A DNA stretch of 64,000 nt, from contig OX453280.1 of the NCBI GenBank assembly GCA_949710005.1, forward strand, positions 15,606,733-15,670,732. The letters are read 5' to 3'. Positions 52,563-64,000 of the stretch are shown piece after piece. The notes beneath the pieces are model-generated. The model was not told the origin of the DNA, did no database searches, and worked only from the letters and a program-made list of their open reading frames with translations. The stretch's first letter is position 1. Each line of letters opens with the position of its first letter. Both the position numbers and the translations under genes were made by a program. Source of the stretch: Ricordea florida. Lineage: Eukaryota > Cnidaria > Anthozoa > Corallimorpharia > Ricordeidae.

Positions 52563-55500
52563 TCTGAGCCGTCTGCTCTAGATTTAGCTGCCTTAAGTCA
52601 ATATCTTTACAGTCAAAACTCAATAAGATCGCAAATTACGAAATATCTGATTTTCTGCATAGATAATGCCCTGTCCTACTTGTACAAATCTGCTAACTTT
52701 TGGAATTGCAAAGATTATTCAAGCCAAGATATCATAGAACAACTTTTATTTTAGGGGCCCACGCTTTGGTCTGAATCACGCATGCGTACTAACAAATAGT
52801 CTGATCTTGAATTCTGATTGAAATCGAATCGTTACAATCAAATTTTTCATCGCAAAATAAACTTTACTGCACACCACACTAAAACATGTATAGAAAAGAT
52901 TCGAAATGATTCTATAACTTACCCCCCTAAATGACGGTCCTCCTGCCCATACAATCTCTTATAATGTATTTTCACCAAAATCAGTCAGGTCGAGTTTCTT
53001 GGCAGCCAGCTGCAGGTATCGTATCTCAGCTTCTAGAGTAAGTACAAACACGGGATAAAGTGCGTTTTAAAGTTCATTTCAAATGCTACAACATGGTGAA
53101 AATGGAATATTGATAACTAATTCGTGTAATGAGCACTGATTACATGAACTTTAGTACTCTCTGAGCCGTCTGCTCTAGATTTAGCTGCCTTAAGTCAATA
53201 TCTTTACAGTCAAAACTCAATAAGATCGCAAATTACGAAATATCTGATTTTCTGCATAGATAATGCCCTGTCCTACTTGTACAAATCTGCTAACTTTTGG
53301 AATTGCAAAGATTATTCAAGCCAAGATATCATAGAACAACTTTTATTTTAGGGGCCCACGCTTTGGTCTGAATCACGCATGCGTACTAACAAATAGTCTG
53401 ATCTTGAATTCTGATTGAAATCGAATCGTTACAATCAAAATTTTCATCGCAAAATAAACTTTACTGCACACCACACTAAAACATGTATAGAAGAGATTCG
53501 AAATGATTCTATAACTTACCCCCCTAAATGACGGTCCTCCTGCCCATACAATCTCTTATAATGTATTTTCACCAAAATCAGTCAGGTCGAGTTTCTTGGC
53601 AGCCAGCTGCAGGTATCGTATCTCAGCTTCTAGAGTAAGTACAAACACGGGATAAAGTGCGTTTTAAAGTTCATTTCAAATGCTACAACATGGTGAAAAT
53701 GGAATATTGATAACTAATTCGTGTAATGAGCACTGATTACATGAACTTTAGTACTCTCTGAGCCGTCTGCTCTAGATTTAGCTGCCTTAAGTCAATATCT
53801 TTACAGTCAAAACTCAATAAGATCGCAAATTACGAAATATCTGATTTTCTGCATAGATAATGCTTTGTCCTACTTGTACAAATCTGCTAACTTTTGGAAT
53901 TGCAAAGATTATCCAAGCCAAGCTATCATAGAACAACTTTTATTTTAGGGGCCCACGCTTTGGTCTGAATCACGCATGCGTACTAACAAATAGTCTGATC
54001 TTGAATTCTGATTGAAATCGAATCGTTACAATCAAAATTTTCATCGCAAAATAAACTTTACTGCACACCACACTAAAACATGTATAGAAAAGATTCGAAA
54101 TGATTCTATAACTTACCCCCCTAAATGACGGTCCTCCTGCCCATACAATCTCTTATAATGTATTTTCACCAAAATCAGTCAGGTCGAGTTTCTTGGCAGC
54201 CAGCTGCAGGTATCGTATCTCAGCTTCTAGAGTAAGTACAAACACGGGATAAAGTGCGTTTTAAAGTTCATTTCAAATGCTACAACATGGTGAAAATGGA
54301 ATATTGATAACAAATTCGTTTAATGAGCACTGATTACATGAACTTTAGTACTCTCTGAGCCGTCTGCTCTAGATTTAGCTGCCTTAAGTCAATATCTTTA
54401 CAGTCAAAACTCAATAAGATCGCAAATTACGAAATATCTGATTTTCTGCATAGATAATGCCCTGTCCTACTTGTACAAATCTGCTAACTTTTGGAATTGC
54501 AAAGATTATTCAAGCCAAGATATCATAGAACAACTTTTATTTTAGGGGCCCACGCTTTGGTCTGAATCACGCATGCGTACTAACAAATAGTCTGATCTTG
54601 AATTCTGATTGAAATCGAATCGTTACAATCAAAATTTTCATCGCAAAATAAACTTTACTGCACACCACACTAAAACATGTATAGAAAAGATTCGAAATGA
54701 TTCTATAACTTACCCCCCTAAATGACGGTCCTCCTGCCCATACAATCTCTTATAATGTATTTTCACCAAAATCAGTCAGGTCGAGTTTCTTGGCAGCCAG
54801 CTGCAGGTATCGTATCTCAGCTTCTAGAGTAAGTACAAACACGGGATAAAGTGCGTTTTAAAGTTCATTTCAAATGCTACAACATGGTGAAAATGGAATA
54901 TTGATAACAAATTCGTGTAATGAGCACTGATTACATGAACTTTAGTACTCTCTGAGCCGTCTGCTCTAGATTTAGCTGCCTTAAGTCAATATCTTTACAG
55001 TCAAAACTCAATAAGATCGCAAATTACGAAATATCTGATTTTCTGCATAGATAATGCCCTGTCCTACTTGTACAAATCTGCTAACTTTTGGAATTGCAAA
55101 GATTATTCAAGCCAAGATATCATAGAACAACTTTTATTTTAGGGGCCCACGCTTTGGTCTGAATCACGCATGCGTACTAACAAATAGTCTGATCTTGAAT
55201 TCTGATTGAAATCGAATCGTTACAATCAAAATTTTCATCGCAAAATAAACTTTACTGCACACCACACTAAAACATGTATAGAAGAGATTCGAAATGATTC
55301 TATAACTTACCCCCCTAAATGACGGTCCTCCTGCCCATACAATCTCTTATAATGTATTTTCACCAAAATCAGTCAGGTCGAGTTTCTTGGCAGCCAGCTG
55401 CAGGTATCGTATCTCAGCTTCTAGAGTAAGTACAAACACGGGATAAAGTGCGTTTTAAATTTCATTTCAAATGCTACAACATGGTGTAAATGGAATATTG

Positions 55501-56741
55501 ATAACTAATTCGTGTAATGAGCACTGATTACATGAACTTTAGTACTCTCTGAGCCGTCTGCTCTAGATTTAGCTGCCTTAAGTCAATATCTTTACAGTCA
55601 AAACTCAATAAGATCGCAAATTACGAAATATCTGATTTTCTGCATAGATAATGCCCTGTCCTACTTGTACAAATCTGCTAACTTTTGGAATTGCAAAGAT
55701 TATCCAAGCCAAGATATCATAGAACAACTTTTATTTTAGGGGCCCACGCTTTGGTCTGAATCACGCATGCGTACTAACAAATAGTCTGATCTTGAATTCT
55801 GATTGAAATCGAATCGTTACAATCAAAATTTTCATCGCAAAATAAACTTTACTGCACACCACACTAAAACATGTATAGAAAAGATTCGAAATGATTCTAT
55901 AACTTACCCCCCTAAATGACGGTCCTCCTGCCCATACAATCTCTTATAATGTATTTTCACCAAAATCAGTCAGGTCGAGTTTCTTGGCAGCCAGCTGCAG
56001 GTATCGTATCTCAGCTTCTAGAGTAAGTACAAACACGGGATAAAGTGCGTTTTAAAGTTCATTTCAAATGCTACAACATGGTGAAAATGGAATATTGATA
56101 ACTAATTCGTGTAATGAGCACTGATTACATGAACTTTAGTACTCTCTGAGCCGTCTGCTCTAGATTTAGCTGCCTTAAGTCAATATCTTTACAGTCAAAA
56201 CTCAATAAGATCGCAAATTACGAAATATCTGATTTTCTGCATAGATAATGCCCTGTCCTACTTGTACAAATCTGCTAACTTTTGGAATTGCAAAGATTAT
56301 CCAAGCCAAGATATCATAGAACAACTTTTATTTTAGGGGCCCACGCTTTGGTCTGAATCACGCATGCGTACTAACAAATAGTCTGATCTTGAATACTGAT
56401 TGAAATCGAATCGTTACAATCAAAATTTTCATCGCAAAATAAACTTTACTGCACACCACACTAAAACATGTATAGAAAAGATTCGAAATGATTCTATAAC
56501 TTACCCCCCTAAATGACGGTCCTCCTGCCCATACAATCTCTTATAATGTATTTTCACCAAAATCAGTCAGGTCGAGTTTCTTGGCAGCCAGCTGCAGGTA
56601 TCGTATCTCAGCTTCTAGAGTAAGTACAAACACGGGATAAAGTGCGTTTTAAAGTTCATTTCAAATGCTACAACATGGTGAAAATGGAATATTGATAACT
56701 AATTCGTGTAATAAGCACTGATTACATGAACTTTAGTACTC
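52563..56741. repeat. Seven-unit higher-order repeat, copy 2 (units 89-95, 4179 bp)
   Basis: Unit 89 is type A (caaatttttcatcg, here with attattcaag), 90 is B, 91 is C (aagctatcat and atgctttgtcc, plus gataacaaattcgttt), 92 is D (with gataacaaat), 93 is E (with private taaatttcat and ggtgtaaat), 94 stands at the F position but is of the majority type, and 95 is G (tgaatactga with taataagc). The offset from copy 1 is exactly seven units. Confidence 0.88.
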
Positions 56742-59700
56742 TCTGAGCCGTCTGCTCTAGATTTAGCTGCCTTAAGTCAATATCTTTACAGTCAAAACTC
56801 AATAAGATCGCAAATTACGAAATATCTGATTTTCTGCATAGATAATGCCCTGTCCTACTTGTACAAATCTGCTAATTTTTGGAATTGCAAAGATTATTCA
56901 AGCCAAGATATCATAGAACAACTTTTATTTTAGGGGCCCACGCTTTGGTCTGAATCACGCATGCGTACTAACAAATAGTCTGATCTTGAATTCTGATTGA
57001 AATCGAATCGTTACAATCAAATTTTTCATCGCAAAATAAACTTTACTGCACACCACACTAAAACATGTATAGAAAAGATTCGAAATGTTTCTATAACTTA
57101 CCCCCCTAAATGACGGTCCTCCTGCCCATACAATCTCTTATAATGTATTTTCACCAAAATCAGTCAGGTCGAGTTTCTTGGCAGCCAGCTGCAGGTATCG
57201 TATCTCAGCTTCTAGAGTAAGTACAAACACGGGATAAAGTGCGTTTTAAAGTTCATTTCAAATGCTACAACATGGTGAAAATGGAATATTGATAACTAAT
57301 TCGTGTAATGAGCACTGATTACATGAACTTTAGTACTCTCTGAGCCGTCTGCTCTAGATTTAGCTGCCTTAAGTCAATATCTTTACAGTCAAAACTCAAT
57401 AAGATCGCAAATTACGAAATATCTGATTTTCTGCATAGATAATGCCCTGTCCTACTTGTACAAATCTGCTAACTTTTGGAATTGCAAAGATTATTCAAGC
57501 CAAGATATCATAGAACAACTTTTATTTTAGGGGCCCACGCTTTGGTCTGAATCACGCATGCGTACTAACAAATAGTCTGATCTTGAATTCTGATTGAAAT
57601 CGAATCGTTACAATCAAAATTTTCATCGCAAAATAAACTTTACTGCACACCACACTAAAACATGTATAGAAGAGATTCGAAATGATTCTATAACTTACCC
57701 CCCTAAATGACGGTCCTCCTGCCCATACAATCTCTTATAATGTATTTTCACCAAAATCAGTCAGGTCGAGTTTCTTGGCAGCCAGCTGCAGGTATCGTAT
57801 CTCAGCTTCTAGAGTAAGTACAAACACGGGATAAAGTGCGTTTTAAAGTTCATTTCAAATGCTACAACATGGTGAAAATGGAATATTGATAACTAATTCG
57901 TGTAATGAGCACTGATTACATGAACTTTAGTACTCTCTGAGCCGTCTGCTCTAGATTTAGCTGCCTTAAGTCAATATCTTTACAGTCAAAACTCAATAAG
58001 ATCGCAAATTACGAAATATCTGATTTTCTGCATAGATAATGCCCTGTCCTACTTGTACAAATCTGCTAACTTTTGGAATTGCAAAGATTATCCAAGCCAA
58101 GCTATCATAGAACAACTTTTATTTTAGGGGCCCACGCTTTGGTCTGAATCACGCATGCGTACTAACAAATAGTCTGATCTTGAATTCTGATTGAAATCGA
58201 ATCGTTACAATCAAAATTTTCATCGCAAAATAAACTTTACTGCACACCACACTAAAACATGTATAGAAAAGATTCGAAATGATTCTATAACTTACCCCCC
58301 TAAATGACGGTCCTCCTGCCCATACAATCTCTTATAATGTATTTTCACCAAAATCAGTCAGGTCGAGTTTCTTGGCAGCCAGCTGCAGGTATCGTATCTC
58401 AGCTTCTAGAGTAAGTACAAACACGGGATAAAGTGCGTTTTAAAGTTCATTTCAAATGCTACAACATGGTGAAAATGGAATATTGATAACTAATTCGTGT
58501 AATGAGCACTGATTACATGAACTTTAGTACTCTCTGAGCCGTCTGCTCTAGATTTAGCTGCCTTAAGTCAATATCTTTACAGTCAAAACTCAATAAGATC
58601 GCAAATTACGAAATATCTGATTTTCTGCATAGATAATGCCCTGTCCTACTTGTACAAATCTGCTAACTTTTGGAATTGCAAAGATTATTCAAGCCAAGAT
58701 ATCATAGAACAACTTTTATTTTAGGGGCCCACGCTTTGGTCTGAATCACGCATGCGTACTAACAAATAGTCTGATCTTGAATTCTGATTGAAATCGAATC
58801 GTTACAATCAAAATTTTCATCGCAAAATAAACTTTACTGCACACCACACTAAAACATGTATAGAAGAGATTCGAAATGATTCTATAACTTACCCCCCTAA
58901 ATGACGGTCCTCCTGCCCATACAATCTCTTATAATGTATTTTCACCAAAATCAGTCAGGTCGAGTTTCTTGGCAGCCAGCTGCAGGTATCGTATCTCAGC
59001 TTCTAGAGTAAGTACAAACACGGGATAAAGTGCGTTTTAAAGTTCATTTCAAATGCTACAACATGGTGAAAATGGAATATTGATAACTAATTCGTGTAAT
59101 GAGCACTGATTACATGAACTTTAGTACTCTCTGAGCCGTCTGCTCTAGATTTAGCTGCCTTAAGTCAATATCTTTAATGTCAAAACTCAATAAGATCGCA
59201 AATTACGAAATATCTGATTTTCTGCATAGATAATGCCCTGTCCTACTTGTACAAATCTGCTAACTTTTGGAATTGCAAAGATTATCCAAGCCAAGCTAAC
59301 ATAGAACAACTTTTATTTTAGGGGCCCACGCTTTGGTCTGAATCACGCATGCGTACTAACAAATAGTCTGATCTTGAATTCTGATTGAAATCGAATCGTT
59401 ACAATCAAAATTTTCATCGCAAAATAAACTTTACTGCACACCACACTAAAACATGTATAGAAAAGATTCGAAATGATTCTATAACTTACCCCCCTAAATG
59501 ACGGTCCTCCTGCCCATACAATCTCTTATAATGTATTTTCACCAAAATCAGTCAGGTCGAGTTTCTTGGCAGCCAGCTGCAGGTATCGTATCTCAGCTTC
59601 TAGAGTAAGTACAAACACGGGATAAAGTGCGTTTTAAAGTTCATTTCAAATGCTACAACATGGTGAAAATGGAATATTGATAACTAATTCGTGTAATGAG

Positions 59701-60323
59701 CACTGATTACATGAACTTTAGTACTCTCTGAGCCGTCTGCTCTAGATTTAGCTGCCTTAAGTCAATATCTTTACAGTCAAAACTCAATAAGATCGCAAAT
59801 TACGAAATATCTGATTTTCTGCATAGATAATGCCCTGTCCTACTTGTACAAATCTGCTAACTTTTGGAATTGCAAAGATTATTCAAGCCAAGATATCATA
59901 GAACAACTTTTATTTTAGGGGCCCACGCTTTGGTCTGAATCACGCATGCGTACTAACAAATAGTCTGATCTTGAATACTGATTGAAATCGAATCGTTACA
60001 ATCAAAATTTTCATCGCAAAATAAACTTTACTGCACACCACACTAAAACATGTATAGAAAAGATTCGAAATGATTCTATAACTTACCCCCCTAAATGACG
60101 GTCCTCCTGCCCATACAATCTCTTATAATGTATTTTCACCAAAATCAGTCAGGTCGAGTTTCTTGGCAGCCAGCTGCAGGTATCGTATCTCAGCTTCTAG
60201 AGTAAGTACAAACACGGGATAAAGTGCGTTTTAAAGTTCATTTCAAATGCTACAACATGGTGAAAATGGAATATTGATAACTAATTCGTGTAATAAGCAC
60301 TGATTACATGAACTTTAGTACTC
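56742..60323. repeat. Higher-order repeat, copy 3, shortened to six units (units 96-101)
   Basis: Unit 96 is A, 97 is B, 98 is C-like (aagctatcat, but with the majority gccctgtcc), 99 is E, 100 is F (aagctaacat, with a private tttaatgtc) and 101 is G (tgaatactga, taataagc, with attattcaag). The D unit is missing, as expected from an unequal exchange between the similar units D/E or B/E. Confidence 0.82.
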
Positions 60324-63300
60324 TCTGAGCCGTCTGCTCTAGATTTAGCTGCCTTAAGTCAATATCTTTACAGTCAAAACTCAATAAGATCGCAAATTAC
60401 GAAATATCTGATTTTCTGCATAGATAATGCCCTGTCCTACTTGTACAAATCTGCTAACTTTTGGAATTGCAAAGATTATTCAAGCCAAGATATCATAGAA
60501 CAACTTTTATTTTAGGGGCCCACGCTTTGGTCTGAATCACGCATGCGTACTAACAAATAGTCTGATCTTGAATTCTGATTGAAATCGAATCGTTACAATC
60601 AAATTTTTCATCGCAAAATAAACTTTACTGCACACCACACTAAAACATGTATAGAAAAGATTCGAAATGATTCTATAACTTACCCCCCTAAATGACGGTC
60701 CTCCTGCCCATACAATCTCTTATAATGTATTTTCACCAAAATCAGTCAGGTCGAGTTTCTTGGCAGCCAGCTGCAGGTATCGTATCTCAGCTTCTAGAGT
60801 AAGTACAAACACGGGATAAAGTGCGTTTTAAAGTTCATTTCAAATGCTACAACATGGTGAAAATGGAATATTGATAACTAATTCGTGTAATGAGCACTGA
60901 TTACATGAACTTTAGTACTCTCTGAGCCGTCTGCTCTAGATTTAGCTGCCTTAAGTCAATATCTTTACAGTCAAAACTCAATAAGATCGCAAATTACGAA
61001 ATATCTGATTTTCTGCATAGATAATGCCCTGTCCTACTTGTACAAATCTGCTAACTTTTGGAATTGCAAAGATTATCCAAGCCAAGATATCATAGAACAA
61101 CTTTTATTTTAGGGGCCCACGCTTTGGTCTGAATCACGCATGCGTACTAACATATAGTCTGATCTTGAATACTGATTGAAATCGAATCGTTACAATCAAA
61201 ATTTTCATCGCAAAATAAACTTTACTGCACACCACACTAAAACATGTATAGAAAAGATTCGAAATGATTCTATAACTTACCCCCCTAAATGACGGTCCTC
61301 CTGCCCATACAATCTCTTATAATGTATTTTCACCAAAATCAGTCAGGTCGAGTTTCTTGGCAGCCAGCTGCAGGTATCGTATCTCAGCTTCTAGAGTAAG
61401 TACAAACACGGGATAAAGTGCGTTTTAAAGTTCATTTCAAATGCTACAACATGGTGAAAATGAAATATTGATAACTAATTCGTGTAATAAGCACTGATTA
61501 CATGAACTTTAGTACTCTCTGAGCCGTCTGCTCTAGATTTAGCTGCCTTAAGTCAATATCTTTACAGTCAAAACTCAATAAGATCGCAAATTACGAAATA
61601 TCTGATTTTCTGCATAGATAATGCCCTGTCCTACTTGTACAAATCTGCTAACTTTTGGAATTGCAAAGATTATTCAAGCCAAGATATCATAGAACAACTT
61701 TTATTTTAGGGGCCCACGCTTTGGTCTGAATCACGCATGCGTACTAACAAATAGTCTGATCTTGAATTCTGATTGAAATCGAATCGTTACAATCAAAATT
61801 TTCATCGCAAAATAAACTTTACTGCACACCACACTAAAACATGTATAGAAGAGATTCGAAATGATTCTATAACTTACCCCCCTAAATGACGGTCCTCCTG
61901 CCCATAAAATCTCTTATAATGTATTTTCACCAAAATCAGTCAGGTCGAGTTTCTTGGCAGCCAGCTGCAGGTATCGTATCTCAGCTTCTAGAGTAAGTAC
62001 AAACACGGGATAAAGTGCGTTTTAAAGTTCATTTCAAATGCTACAACATGGTGAAAATGGAATATTGATAACTAATTCGTGTAATGAGCACTGATTACAT
62101 GAACTTTAGTACTCTCTGAGCCGTCTGCTCTAGATTTAGCTGCCTTAAGTCAATATCTTTACAGTCAAAACTCAATAAGATCGCAAATTACGAAATATCT
62201 GATTTTCTGCATAGATAATGCCCTGTCCTACTTGTACAAATCTGCTAACTTTTGGAATTGCAAAGATTATCCAAGCCAAGATATCATAGAACAACTTTTA
62301 TTTTAGGGGCCCACGCTTTGGTCTGAATCACGCATGCGTACTAACAAATAGTCTGATCTTGAATTCTGATTGAAATCGAATCGTTACAATCAAAATTTTC
62401 ATCGCAAAATAAACTTTACTGCACACCACACTAAAACATGTATAGAAAAGATTCGAAATGATTCTATAACTTACCCCCCTAAATGACGGTCCTCCTGCCC
62501 ATACAATCTCTTATAATGTATTTTCACCAAAATCAGTCAGGTCGAGTTTCTTGGCAGCCAGCTGCAGGTATCGTATCTCAGCTTCTAGAGTAAGTACAAA
62601 CACGGGATAAAGTGCGTTTTAAAGTTCATTTCAAATGCTACAACATGGTGAAAATGGAATATTGATAACTAATTCGTGTAATGAGCACTGATTACATGAA
62701 CTTTAGTACTCTCTGAGCCGTCTGCTCTAGATTTAGCTGCCTTAAGTCAATATCTTTACAGTCAAAACTCAATAAGATCGCAAATTACGAAATATCTGAT
62801 TTTCTGCATAGATAATGCCCTGTCCTACTTGTACAAATCTGCTAACTTTTGGAATTGCAAAGATTATCCAAGCCAAGATATCATAGAACAACTTTTATTT
62901 TAGGGGCCCACGCTTTGGTCTGAATCACGCATGCGTACTAACAAATAGTCTGATCTTGAATACTGATTGAAATCGAATCGTTACAATCAAAATTTTCATC
63001 GCAAAATAAACTTTACTGCACACCACACTAAAACATGTATAGAAAAGATTCGAAATGATTCTATAACTTACCCCCCTAAATGACGGTCCTCCTGCCCATA
63101 CAATCTCTTATAATGTATTTTCACCAAAATCAGTCAGGTCGAGTTTCTTGGCAGCCAGCTGCAGGTATCGTATCTCAGCTTCTAGAGTAAGTACAAACAC
63201 GGGATAAAGTGCGTTTTAAAGTTCATTTCAAATGCTACAACATGGTGAAAATGGAATATTGATAACTAATTCGTGTAATAAGCACTGATTACATGAACTT

Positions 63301-63905
63301 TAGTACTCTCTGAGCCGTCTGCTCTAGATTTAGCTGCCTTAAGTCAATATCTTTACAGTCAAAACTCAATAAGATCGCAAATTACGAAATATCTGATTTT
63401 CTGCATAGATAATGCCCTGTCCTACTTGTACAAATCTGCTAACTTTTGGAATTGCAAAGATTATTCAAGCCAAGATATCATAGAACAACTTTTATTTTAG
63501 GGGCCCACGCTTTGGTCTGAATCACGCATGCGTACTAACAAATAGTCTGATCTTGAATTCTGATTGAAATCGAATCGTTACAATCAAAATTTTCATCGCA
63601 AAATAAACTTTACTGCACACCACACTAAAACATGTATAGAAGAGATTCGAAATGATTCTATAACTTACCCCCCTAAATGACGGTCCTCCTGCCCATACAA
63701 TCTCTTATAATGTATTTTCACCAAAATCAGTCAGGTCGAGTTTCTTGGCAGCCAGCTGCAGGTATCGTATCTCAGCTTCTAGAGTAAGTACAAACACGGG
63801 ATAAAGTGCGTTTTAAAGTTCATTTCAAATGCTACAACATGGTGAAAATGGAATATTGATAACTAATTCGTGTAATGAGCACTGATTACATGAACTTTAG
63901 TACTC
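60324..63905. repeat. Higher-order repeat, rearranged end: A, G, then E-F-G and E (units 102-107)
   Basis: Unit 102 is A (caaatttttcatcg, attattcaag). Unit 103 is G (tgaatactga, taataagc, with private catatagtc and atgaaatatt). Unit 104 is B/E (attattcaag, gaagagattc, private cataaaatc). Unit 105 is of the majority type. Unit 106 is G and unit 107 is B/E again. The order E, F-or-majority, G therefore repeats with a three-unit period here, embedded in the older seven-unit pattern. Confidence 0.75.
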
Positions 63906-64000
63906 TCTGAGCCGTCTGCTCTAGATTTAGCTGCCTTAAGTCAATATCTTTACAGTCAAAACTCAATAAGATCGCAAATTACGAAATATCTGATTTTCTG
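63906..64000. repeat. Partial unit 108 (first 95 bases)
   Basis: The window ends inside this unit, after gattttctg at unit position 95. It matches the majority sequence throughout, so the array continues past the window edge. Confidence 0.97.

Larger units (their letters stand above)
1..64000. repeat. Satellite DNA: tandem array of a 597-bp unit, about 107.2 copies
   Basis: Every 597 bases the same sequence returns in the same orientation; for example tctgagccgtctg starts at 1, 598, 1195, 1792 and so on to 63906. I followed all 107 full units and the partial 108th and found no gap, inversion or unique insert apart from a 21-bp net gain in unit 48. Five other units are 598 bp long because of a 1-bp insertion. 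Units differ from the majority sequence at only a few positions each, and most variants are shared between units, which is the signature of concerted evolution by unequal crossover and gene conversion. The unit is about 36.5% G+C. A long homogeneous array like this is typical of eukaryotic satellite DNA; its chromosomal place (centromere, subtelomere, sex or B chromosome) cannot be read from the sequence. No gene is seen in any stretch of the window. Confidence 0.98.

Overview
The whole window, from base 1 to base 64000, is one uninterrupted head-to-tail tandem array of a single 597-bp repeat. I count 107 complete units plus the first 95 bases of unit 108, starting the unit arbitrarily at window base 1. 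The arithmetic closes exactly: 107 x 597 = 63,879, and unit 108 starts at 63906. The 26 extra bases are one unit lengthened by 21 bp (unit 48) and five units lengthened by 1 bp (units 52, 56, 61, 65, 77). Neither edge of the array is seen, so it is longer than 64 kb. No unit is inverted and no unique sequence interrupts it. I find no convincing protein-coding gene, rRNA, tRNA, CRISPR array or complete mobile element.

The unit is about 36.5% G+C (218 of 597 in unit 1). It has 16 CpG, against roughly 20 expected from base composition, so CpG is only mildly depleted. A homogeneous array of a unit this long points to a eukaryotic satellite, as in centromeric, pericentromeric, subtelomeric or other heterochromatin. 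The mild CpG depletion argues weakly against a heavily methylated vertebrate genome. I cannot name the species or satellite family.

Unit starts: 1+597(k-1) for k=1-48; 28678+597(k-49) for 49-52; 31067+597(k-53) for 53-56; 33456+597(k-57) for 57-61; 36442+597(k-62) for 62-65; 38831+597(k-66) for 66-77; 45996+597(k-78) for 78-108.

Copies differ by only a few substitutions each, and most differences are shared by several units. These shared variants split the window into four domains: units 1-16 (1-9552), marked by C at unit position 100; units 17-45 (9553-26865), marked by linked variants at unit positions 208-291; after a mixed stretch (units 46-51), units 52-81 (30469-48383), marked by tatgga, a 1-bp insertion and related changes; and units 82-107 (48384-63905), which form a clear seven-unit higher-order repeat of 4179 bp that later shortens to six-unit and three-unit forms. 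Within the domains there are recent block duplications of 5 units (2986 bp) and 2 units (1194 bp), and mosaic units showing conversion or crossover inside single monomers. The array therefore works as a record of unequal exchange rather than as a set of cooperating genes.

Two weak hints of gene ancestry remain. A 67-codon reading frame without ATG lies on the + strand of most units. A short minus-strand frame resembles a C-terminal exon, with an acceptor-like sequence in front and an amphipathic helix-like peptide. Both could be chance or could be relics of the sequence from which the satellite arose.
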